This document shows positions 55,449 through 64,000 of a DNA stretch of 64,000 nucleotides, one piece after another. Under the pieces are notes generated by a model. It had not been told where the DNA came from. It searched no databases and saw only the letters and a list, made by a program, of their open reading frames with translations. Within the stretch, counting starts at the first letter, position 1; each line of letters begins with the position of its first letter. Source of the stretch: Leucogyrophana mollusca (taxonomy: Eukaryota; Basidiomycota; Agaricomycetes; Boletales); NCBI GenBank assembly GCA_021014945.1, contig MU266366.1, positions 1 through 64,000 on the forward strand, given 5' to 3'. Made by a program: the position numbers and the translations under genes.

Positions 55449-56672
55449 TGTTGCTGTCAGTATTCAATCTGTGCCGTCTTTATGACCTCTTAGGAATCAC
55501 GCACTCCATCGTCTCCGTGGACCTATACTTCCAGTAAGTTTCGCAAACTCCCACGAAAAGCACAGTAGAACGTACGGCAGGTCATAAAGCTTGTCCACCA
55601 TCCCTGCGGAGTATCGACGTACTATGGATTCGAAAGGGTACCCTCTACACGCAACAGCCTTACTATTTGTATTGATATAGAACCGTGGCGATTCCGATCA
55701 TTGCACGGATGTAAATAGGACTGCGTCCCACAAGTGTCTGTGGGTGTTAACCGGCATTGCACTGCTGCGAAAATGACCCTCCCCGCAGGGCGACGACGGT
55801 ACCGAAACAACGGGAGAACGGAAACAGCGGAAAACAGATACCGGAGCGTCCCAGAGCCAATTCAGCGGACTCGATTCAAAAATAGTGGTGGGTGAGGTCG
55901 ATAGATGGTGCAAGTAGTTAATTGACCTCGCTTGAAAATAATTGCGAAGATGCTTAGCACTTGCATCGGGAGATGCTATGCTATCAGCTAGGAGCGACAG
56001 ATCATCCATCGAAGAGTGACCACTCGAGTGATGCTGCAGCTGCCCACACATGCTTCGGCATGACGTCGGCTGCACGTCCAACAAGTTCCTACTTACCAGG
56101 AGAACATAGAGCATGCTTAAATTTATAAAAGGCGGCGAAGAAAAGATCCGGCATCAGCGTTGCTTGATGGATGAAAGCAGCGTGCTATCTGATAACTCAC
56201 ACGGGAAAACGGTTATTTGTGTACTGTGCGAACTATCATCGTCATCAGCATTGGTGTTTTTGGTTGGTGAGTCACTGCACCGACGTACCAAGGCATGTTT
56301 GCCTTGGTCGCTGAATAGTAGCTGAGGTCACGACATAGATTCCAGCAGTGCGATCAAGGTTAAGACTCGTCGAGCGGCATTCGCGTTCTTAGAAATACGG
56401 CGACAATGCGGATTTTTCTGTGAATTTCCGGTGGTGGTGAGAAGTGGGGTAGTATGCTAGTTGCCCTGAGTTCGAGAGGGAGCCCAGATTCCGCCCTGCA
56501 AGCCGGTTGTTGCTGGAGACGATAAGATAAGCCAATATTGGCCTCGGCCACCCGTCCATCTGCATCAAAAAGGCACAGCGTGCAAGTAGTAAGCATATGA
56601 TAGGACACTCGGCGCTGCACGCATACGCAGACAGAAGGCCAACTTACCAGCCTCACCCGAGAGTAAAGAAGC
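55449..56672. other. No recognisable gene
   Basis: Upstream of DUF6534 gene D and downstream of the NFKBIL1-like gene. A minus frame at 55698-56114 is open but featureless. Confidence 0.45.
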
Positions 56673-57796
56673 TCAATCACCCATCAATGTATTTAGTGCC
56701 CTAGCGATCTGTCCCACAGCCTCCTTGACTCTATCCTTATCCCTGTCCACCACTCTCCGCATGAGTCGTCCTTCAAATTTATCAGGATGGAAACGTAGCA
56801 TGGTCTCTCTAAGTTTTTCCTTCTTCTCCTTTATCTGGCTATCGTCCGTGGGGACAGTAATCCCGGTGTCTCGTGTAGGAGCAGATGTGATCGGAGTGGG
56901 TATCAGGAAGGCGGAGATGGCTTCTGGTGTGAGATGCTCTACAGTGATTAGCGATGCATGTGCCACAGCCAACGGCCATGGTATATCCTCGAACGCAAGG
57001 GTATGTATATCTTGGGCGCTGGCCTGCAGTAACTCTTTCCATCGCCGATCGTATTCTTCTCTGTATTCCTGGTCGCGCCGTCTGTCTTTCTCACGTCTCT
57101 TCCGCTTTCTAGTTTCTTCTGCAATTTTCTCGAGACGCGCAGACTCGGCTTTAATTTCTTTTTCGCGGGCACGACGAGCAGCTTTTTCGGCTTTCTTTAG
57201 GGCCTCTTCTTCGTATTCACGGGCATGTTTCTTTCTACGGTAGACAAATCAGTGCGCTGGATTCCACGAACGAGGACCAAGGGCTACCTCCACATCCCCT
57301 GCCTGATCCATTCGGCATACTCGTCGTCGTCCATATGCCGAGGGTCCATAGAATTTCCGTCGTCTAGTTGTGATCCCATACTGTCGTCTCCTCGCCATCT
57401 GTGAGGAACGTGCGCGAAGTCATTGAGTCTAGCTTCCATAGCATCTAGTCTCTCGTCGTCTTCCAGCGCACCCCACATCTTTTCTCTGAAGCGGGCCTCT
57501 TCAAGCTCAGCCCGGATAGCTTCATAATCTGGTTTATTCGCCGATGACGAAGCCTGGGGAGGCAGCGGTCCATAGATGTCCTCGTCCTCGTTGGCAACGT
57601 TACTATAAGTGTCTGGCTTCCTACGTTTGTTTCTTGTCCCACCAGCGTGTACATCCGCGTCGTCAGATTCATGATTATCTGAAGGATGCGATTGTGGCCT
57701 TGATTTTTTAGCAGATTTCCGAGCGGCCTTCATGGCCTTCCGCCGGGCTCGATCAGCTTCCTCAGCTGGAGTGCGTTTGAGGTGAATTTTGGTCAT
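56673..57796 (-). CDS. NFKBIL1-like protein with C-terminal J-like motif
   Basis: Exons 57288-57796 and 56673-57234, joined over a 53-bp intron, give 356 residues. The N-terminus is highly basic (MTKIHLKRTPAEEADRARR ... ARKSAKKSRP). An acidic middle follows, then a long Lys/Arg/Glu helix (EEALKKAEKAARAREKEIK ... RKRKRREKDRRRDQ). The C-terminal signature IPWPL, LTPEAISAFLI, LRETMLRFHPDKFEGR and EAVGQIARALNTL is that of fungal relatives of NF-kappa-B inhibitor-like 1, in which LRFHPDKF resembles a J-domain helix. A nuclear location is likely from the basic stretches; function is unknown. It is divergent from the reductase gene, the two starts being 208 bp apart. Confidence 0.85.
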
Positions 57797-58004
57797 CGAA
57801 TATCATTTCTAATCAACCTATTTTCGCAAACAGGCAGATAAATTATTGGGTGGTTCAGGAGGTATAGCACGCGACACTGAGCTTAGAGCTAAGAGTGGCC
57901 GCCGACCGTGGACCCAGGGCGATGGTGGTTTTGGAGCAGGTTACCGAGCTGAGTCAGCATGGCCAAGCAGCTCGACACCTCGCTTTCCGTTTTTTGCCAA
58001 CACC

Positions 58005-58922
58005 ATGCAGTCTCTATATGATGGTAAGGCTTCGCACATAGACCCATCCCCGGCTAACACATAAACAGTTGCTAGAAAGTGGTTTTTCATCATACCGCCA
58101 ATCGTATGCCCTGTGCAATTCCTTATAAACGCACCCTTCGGCAGATTTGCACCCTCCAGCGACAGCGCCCTGGTCGTTGACGGAATAAAGTCATGGATCG
58201 TAATGGAACTTGTGTCCCCAATTGCCTTCATCTACACTGTCCTACAATCTCCTTTGTCTGCTGGATCGAGTAATGCACGGACCCTTTCGGGCCCACAAAT
58301 TCTTCTTGCTGGCCTCTTCCTCGTCCATTACCTCAACCGCTCGCTCGTATCCCCGCTGCGCACCCCATCTCGCTCCAAATCCCACATCATTGTACCCCTA
58401 TCTGCCGTCACATTTAATGTCGCAAACGGATCGCTCATGGGAACCTATTTATCATCTCCTGCGGCCAGCACTTTCCTCACAAGTGCCTTCACGCACCCAT
58501 CATTCTGGATCGGCATCGCTCTATGGGCTGGAGGTCTTGCTGGGAATATACTCCATGACGAGATTCTATTAAACATCCGCCGCAATGCAAAAGCCAAAGG
58601 GAAGGCCAAGTCGGATGGCAACGGCGACAAGGCTGCGAAGGAGCACTACGCGATCCCGCACGGATATTTATACACCTACATTTCGTACCCGAACTACTTC
58701 TGCGAGTGGATCGAATGGTTCGGATTCGCGGTTGCAGCTGCGCCTGTGCCACCCCTCACGTCCCTCGGTGCAGTGATGGATTCTGTCCAGCCGCCGTGGC
58801 TCTTCTTCTGGTCGGAAGTTTTGCTGATGATAGCGCGTGCGTACAAAGGGCACAAGTGGTATCACCAGAGGTTTCCGGAGTATCCAAAGGAAAGAAAGGC
58901 GGTAGTTCCCTTCGTGTTCTAG
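58005..58922 (+). CDS. Steroid 5-alpha-reductase family membrane enzyme
   Basis: Exons 58005-58023 and 58069-58922 give 290 residues. The start (MQSLYDVARKWFFIIPPIVC) leads into several TM segments. Family features are in the C-terminal half: NRSLVSPLRTPSRSKSH, GNILHDEILLNIRR, HYAIPHGYLYTYISYPNYFC with EWIEWFGF, then RAYKGHKWYHQRFPEYPKER near the end. These are the NADPH-dependent 3-oxo-5-alpha-steroid 4-dehydrogenase signatures. Fungal members may act on sterol-like, polyprenol or very-long-chain enoyl substrates, and I cannot choose. The frame is open upstream of the ATG (to about 57846) without another ATG, so 58005 is used. An endoplasmic reticulum location is expected for the family. Confidence 0.9.
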
Positions 58923-59829
58923 CCTGTTTAGGGGTTCCATATCTTATGAGTTAGGTTTGTTATACCCGAGGCCAACGATGCCACAGACAGCCGGTGTTTT
59001 TGAATTCTACCTTTCAGTCACACACGCTTCCACTGCTCTCCGCGACCGTCATATAGGCTCGGGGCAACCATGGCCGGGACAAGTGATGCACACCCAATGC
59101 ACGATGCAACATTTTTGCACCCACCCAAAGAAGTTTATTTTGAGCGCAATGGTTTGTATATCCTGGGTTCCCGAGCCAGAGCATGTCGCGTATGCGGATG
59201 AGACCTCGTCATGTGGTAGGATTCGGAGTGTTGAATCCAAACCTCTTTGTCAACTCCTATAGCAAAAGTTGGTCAAGCGCAGAGCTTGCCGTTCGACAGA
59301 CTCTAAGGGGCAGCACAAATTCAAAAGCCTCTAGCGGTCATGTTTCGAGGTCCACTTCAGCACCTGAGTCAGACCAGTCCAACCCACTCGACCATCCCTC
59401 CCCGCCGCTGACAGTGTTCGAGAAGAAGCACAATAAGTTGTACGAGTTGACGCAAGAAATGGAAAGTGCTAGATTGGAACACGTCGTACCTCGCCCGGTA
59501 AGATAAATAACCCCGAAATGCGCAATTGCGGGAGCTGGACACCTCTTCTAATTGGTTTGTGTGCCAAAGTATGATCTTCGGGCGGTCATCTCGCCGAAAA
59601 GAAGGGAGTGGAGAGAGTGTCTCTGGAAGAAACATCTTGTGCACGCTCCGCTACGCTAAAATCCGGGATATTTCCAGAGGACTATCGCAAAAGGGTGAGA
59701 CTTAGTGAAAACGGATGAACCAACGGCTATTGTAGCTTACTTGAGGGGATGGTGCCCGTGTGTCTGAATCCGACGACGGTGAGAGCCTGCCCGTATTAAT
59801 GCGTATCCGGATAGGTATCTCGAGACGCT
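58923..59829. other. No confident gene
   Basis: A plus frame ending at 59506 has a helical, charged end (FEKKHNKLYELTQEMESARL) but no clear upstream exon. A minus frame at 59369-59644 overlaps it. Neither is assigned. Confidence 0.35.
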
Positions 59830-60160
59830 CACAAGTGCTGGACGTGAGTCGAGAGGCAGTGCATCTCAGAATCCGTCCATATTGCACACAACCCCAAGGC
59901 ACAGCTCAAATACTCCCAAAGCACAATGAACCAAACTGCCCAGTGGCCGCAGATTTCGGAAAACCTCGTAATGCGATCTTAGGGCTTACCATAGGCTTTC
60001 ATCCAGGGCGAATCTCCTGTAAATCTTGCGATAAATGACTTCGGGATATTTTAGCAAGTCGTTATCTGCGCAGTGATTGAACTTCGGCTTACACGTCTGG
60101 GAAAGAAGGATGCCGAAAAAACCAAGACTGATGGCATAACCAAATACCTATACAAGCCTG
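59830..60160 (-). pseudogene. DUF6534 remnant resembling gene E
   Basis: The minus strand carries a FGYAISLGFFGILLSQT piece (first TM), then IYRKIYRRFALDE and a degraded FELCLGV segment in shifted frames. These match the first three coding exons of gene E (61012-62520). No later exons are present. At least one frame change and a stop break it. Confidence 0.65.
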
Positions 60161-61011
60161 GACGTCTCGTGGCTCAATTCCTAGCAAGGGAGGAGAAAAG
60201 TACTTACGATCGGTGCGTCGCTTCATCGTATTACCAGCGTTGATTGAGCATTGCAAGCGAAGTTCTCTGGTGAATTCAAAGTTGCAACTCACGAATCGGA
60301 GTCACGATATTATTAGAGAAGCCCCGTCGATGATGTTTGGACTTAGCACCATGAACTGATCCGAGCTGCAACCATAGAAGTGAGTAGCAAGCGAACCAAT
60401 GCGTCGACAATGCTTACGGGTAGCAGACAAGGTTGTCTATGAAGGAGTACGATTGCTCAGAGAAAAATGGGACTGCGTCGCTCCTCGCGGCGAATTCGAT
60501 ACGCCCGCCACCGCCTTCGCTAATATTGGTACGAAGCATGGTGGAATAGCTTGACATCGATATCACTCCACAACTACCATAGCAGGATCCTGCCTGGCTG
60601 ATGCTGGGCCGCCGAATTGTTGGACTATTGCTGTCCCAGGCTGCTGTGATCCAACAATCCGAAATACCGACGGTACAGGGCCAGATACGAAAATGCGATG
60701 CTATGTAAGATGCAACAAAGCGGAATTGGGGTGACCCCAAATCACGCCCGCGGCACGATCCGTAGGTTGTACTCTCTTCTCAGCTCCTCGACGTTGGTGC
60801 ACCCACGTAAATACGGGTGTCGAGATGGTCTACATCGGACTAGCGTCGAGGATGCATGAGCCTGGTGTTCTACTCGATCAACCTGCCAGCGAGAATACAC
60901 TGGACGATACATTCTTGTAAGAGCCTTCAGCGCACTCTGCACCGCTGAGGTCAAGAACTTCCGTCGACAACTGTCGGGAAAAAAAGTTAGAGCAGGCAGG
61001 TACCACGATAT
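60161..61011. other. No confident gene
   Basis: Minus frames at 60414-60740 and 60742-60954 are open without features. Some of this may be the far 3' flank of gene E. Confidence 0.4.
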
Positions 61012-62520
61012 TCAAGTACTGTTGCGCACGTGAAACGATGGCGTGTCTATATCTATGTCTGATGATGGGGCCACGACGGCATTGCGCCTTCGAATGGATA
61101 GGTCGAGGCGCTCAGACGCAACGCTGACGTTTGGCGCTACAAACAACGCCGTCGAGACTTGCTGGACGTGAGTCGAATCCTTGGAGATCACAAGCCGAGC
61201 ATTCAACGTCGCCAGCAAACAGTTGGCATACCTGATGGATATATGAGTGTGGGAGAGGATTATAGGAGCAATAGTCATACAATCTCGAGATCGAAAAATA
61301 CCTAGAATGCTAGGAATGGGTAAGCGTTGCCGAACGAATACTCGCGGGACCTACACAGCGAGGTGGTCGGTTGGGCCTAGGAACCAAGCAAGAAGGAATT
61401 CCAGCAAGATCGCGATTGTGGTGACCATTCCAGTCTCAATCGTCAACTTCACTAGCTTGAGAACTAATGAGCGAGTCTCGCGAAAACCGGGTTCTGACTT
61501 TCTCCGAAAGAGCTAGTCGTTTCTATCAGAACTAGGTAAATCTGGCAGATCATCTAGCACCTACCAACCGCGTTGTTTCGAAGGTTATCACAATGTCACA
61601 AATGAAGCTTCCACCTAACCACAGCTACAAATTCTGCGTCAGCCCAAGACGACCAGGTGCGAAAAACGTGGAGGCGACGAACATATCTATACATAGATTC
61701 GTTGACCAAAGGACCCTGATAGTCGATAATGAAGGTAACTTCAACTGTTGAATTCAAGAGGGAAACAGTAGCACTGACATTACCCGCAATAACTATGAGC
61801 GCAAATTGTGCGAGAGATATCTGCCAAAGATGGATCATAGATAGAGAGCAATCGACGATACAGTAACATTTCATACGTACTGCCATAACAAAGATGGGCA
61901 CATAAATGTGCTTCCCTATCACCCGGATCCTCCAGCAGAAAAACCCATGCACCATGAAAGATACTAAAGGTCGGAGTGAGCTTACTATACATGAGCCAAA
62001 CAGAAAAACGTACTGAGGCCCGTGAGTACTGCTGTCGCTATCCACGACCACTGCGCGGCCTTTACAATCGCAACAGTGGGATTTCCATCGGTGCCACCCA
62101 CAACATTGAGATTGGGCAATGCAAACGGTATGCACGAGAGGCAGTGCATCTCAGAGCCCATCCACAGCCCATATAGCCCAAAGGCACAGCTCAACCACTC
62201 TAGAAAGACAACGGACCAGACTATGCAAATACTTCTCAGTAAAAGGCAGTTGCTCAACGTTGAACATACCATAGGCTTTGATCCAGGGCTGATCCTCCGG
62301 GAATCTTGTGTGATATATGACTTCGAGGACCCAGCATCAGTGGTACACGTACGACAACGGCCCAACCCCAACTCACACGCTTGGACAAAAAGAATGCCGA
62401 AAAAAACAAGGCTAAGTGCATAACCTAGTGCCTACAAGAAATTTTAGTACGTTGCCCGCCCGTGGGAGGGGAGGGCACCTACGATCGGTGCGTCCCTTAT
62501 CGAGAGAGCAGAATAAAGTT
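61012..62520 (-). CDS. DUF6534 multi-pass membrane protein E (divergent)
   Basis: Family order is kept but the sequence is more diverged than A-D: ALGYALSLVFFGILFVQA, FIYHTRFPEDQPWIKAY, WSVVFLEWLSCAFGLYGLW, a longer loop, IATAVLTGLSTFF, MVHGFFCWRIRVIGK, ISLAQFALIVIAG, LWLGGSFICDIVITFE, VKLTIETGMVTTIAILLEF, and RYANCLLATLNARL, with a tail ending at 61012. The first coding exon (DAPI, near 62483-62510) has no in-frame ATG, so a further 5' exon is needed or the start is lost. Nearby debris at 59830-60160 derives from a close relative. Confidence 0.75.
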
Positions 62521-63183
62521 ATGCCTGAACAAGGTTATATAGTAGCTGGGGACTCACGACGGTGTGTCGAACGTTGGACTTAACACCAACAGGGTCCAAT
62601 CAGAGCTATACAAGACGAAAGTCAATAACCAGTTGACTAACGGGAAACTTAAGCTCACGGATAGCATTGTTGGTAGGACATAAGGATTGGATGTGCGTGT
62701 AGCGAAAGATACAGGTAACGGGACTTCGACCCTTGCTTGTCATAGCCTCCATCTAATATTGACACGAAGATGCATGTACGAAGCCATCACTTCAGGATTC
62801 CCACTGGGGGTTGGTCGGTTGACAATGAGATGGCCGGTGCGTGTGCTGTGCCGTGGTTGTGCTTGGGGGCGATGTTTACGGTATATAGTCAATATGAGTT
62901 CCCTTCAATAACATCGGATGCGAAAGTGAGGTCGATTAGCTATTATAATATGGATTACTAGTAGAATACTGTAGCTCCCGACGCCGCTGCCAAATTGTTG
63001 GTGGTACAGATTGGGAGGTGTAAAGATGCGCCCATGTCGAATGAGTCGCCGCTTGAATTGGTCTCTCATCCAGAGCGGAGCTCAGTGTTTTACACGTCTC
63101 GCTAAAATTCATAAAAAAAAACAAAACTATATTCCCCTACCTCTCTGGTCGTATCGGTCTTGCTCTCTTCCTTACGGCCCAAG
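62521..63183. other. Divergent intergenic region
   Basis: Upstream of gene E (minus) and RER1 (plus). A short A-run near 63113-63122 lies about 60 bp before the RER1 start. No gene seen. Confidence 0.5.
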
Positions 63184-63969
63184 ATGATGTCCTCCGATGA
63201 TCCTCCCGCTTCTACACCGTTCCAGTCGGTTCAAGCGTCGTTCTCAAAGTTCCAACGCCAATATCAACAAACGCTCGACCGGTGGACACCGCACGTACTC
63301 CAGCGGTGGTTGAGTACACTGGGACTCTTGGCCGTTTTCATGTTGAGGATTGTGCTATCGCAGGGAGTGAGTGCTTCCCGAATGTGTCTACTCTTTTGTA
63401 TATTGATTACATATGGGTACGTGTTCGTAGTGGTACATTGGTTTGTCCTTCCTTTGTCTATATGACACGATCTTGCTGACCTTCGTTTCATGCACACCTG
63501 ACGTGGAACAGTATGCTGTAAGTCACTCAGCTGCAGTCTTGTCTCGACGTTCGCCGACTAACCCCCACCTCGTAGATGGCCTTGCAATTTACCTCCTGAA
63601 CCTCCTTTTGGCATTTCTTCAGCCCAAGTTCGACCCGTCCTTGCAAGATGACCTTCTTGCGGATGAGATCGAGGAGGGTGGCTCAGAAGAAACTCCTACT
63701 CTACCTTCCCAGCGGGATGATGAGTTCCGGCCTTTCGTCCGAAGGCTCCCTGAGTGGCAATTTTGGTGTGTAGACTGCATATACTTTTACCCTCGCGGTA
63801 TCTCACAGACTGTTGATTTATTGACTTCGAACAGGCTGAGTGCAACTCGGGCCACTCTGATATCGATACTCTGCACCACGTCCGAGATGTTTGATGTGCC
63901 AGTTTACTGGCCGATCTTGGTTATCTACTTCTGCGTCCTTTTTGCTCTGACCATGCGCCGACAAATCCA
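63184..63969 (+). CDS. rer1: RER1, ER-Golgi retrieval receptor (3' end outside window)
   Basis: RER1 is a four-TM early-Golgi protein that returns escaped ER membrane proteins in COPI vesicles. Exons: 63184-63366, 63432-63441 (10 nt), 63512-63517 (6 nt), 63576-63765 and 63835-63969, all with GT-AG introns and consistent phase. Together they read [16 protein letters not shown], a [67 protein letters not shown] and ALTMRRQIQ, which is colinear with the family. The two microexons encode the conserved WYIVCY segment and are needed for a continuous protein. The last exon (expected basic C-terminal tail) lies beyond 64000. Confidence 0.93.
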
Positions 63970-64000
63970 GTATGTCCCCTTCACTCATTTTTACTCCCAT

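Overview
The window is nuclear DNA of a filamentous basidiomycete, most likely an Agaricomycete. Protein genes are cut by many short GT-AG introns (about 45-70 bp), some exons are only 6-30 nt, and the gene families fit: F-box proteins, DUF6533 and DUF6534 membrane proteins, aegerolysins, a fungal CSC1/OSCA channel and a muconate-cyclase-type lactonase. I cannot name genus or species. There is one 10-N assembly gap (16379-16388). I saw no tRNA, rRNA or CRISPR array. All homology statements rest on reading motifs, not on a search.

Region 1 (1 to about 17.6 kb) is accessory and rearranged. It starts with a casein-kinase-1-like fragment interrupted by a short TA-flanked element. A second copy of that element lies at 16.45 kb, so the pair brackets the region. 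Between them are: two near-identical aegerolysin genes inside a direct duplication (1563-3279 and 12411-14001) plus a third, decayed aegerolysin piece; a PEX3 remnant with frameshifts; about 1 kb of degenerate G/T-rich repeats; a DUF6533 gene whose 3' part recurs as an inverted copy (8672-9480 versus 14370-15012); a non-LTR retrotransposon 3' end next to the gap; and a 5'-truncated DUF6533 gene.

Region 2 (17.6-34.1 kb) is mostly intact genes: a one-TM disordered protein, a 7-exon alpha/beta hydrolase, a 19-exon modular protein with a helical N-terminus that looks MLKL/HeLo-like and a C-terminal RING-like finger, an F-box protein, a lactonase-fold protein, and a head-to-head pair (an MRX11-like mitochondrial protein and an uncharacterised protein).

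Region 3 (34.5-62.5 kb) alternates single-copy housekeeping genes with a dispersed family of DUF6534 membrane proteins: five gene-length copies on the minus strand and two decayed remnants. The housekeeping genes are glutaryl-CoA dehydrogenase, an IMPACT/UPF0029 protein, a CSC1-type channel, an NFKBIL1-like protein and a steroid-5-alpha-reductase-family enzyme. The DUF6534 copies share intron positions, so they spread by DNA duplication. The window ends inside an RER1 gene (63184 onward) that contains 10-nt and 6-nt microexons.

No single pathway links these genes. The most unusual items are the modular helical/RING protein, the microexons in RER1 and glutaryl-CoA dehydrogenase, the element insertion whose removal restores a reading frame, and the duplication-rich first 17 kb.
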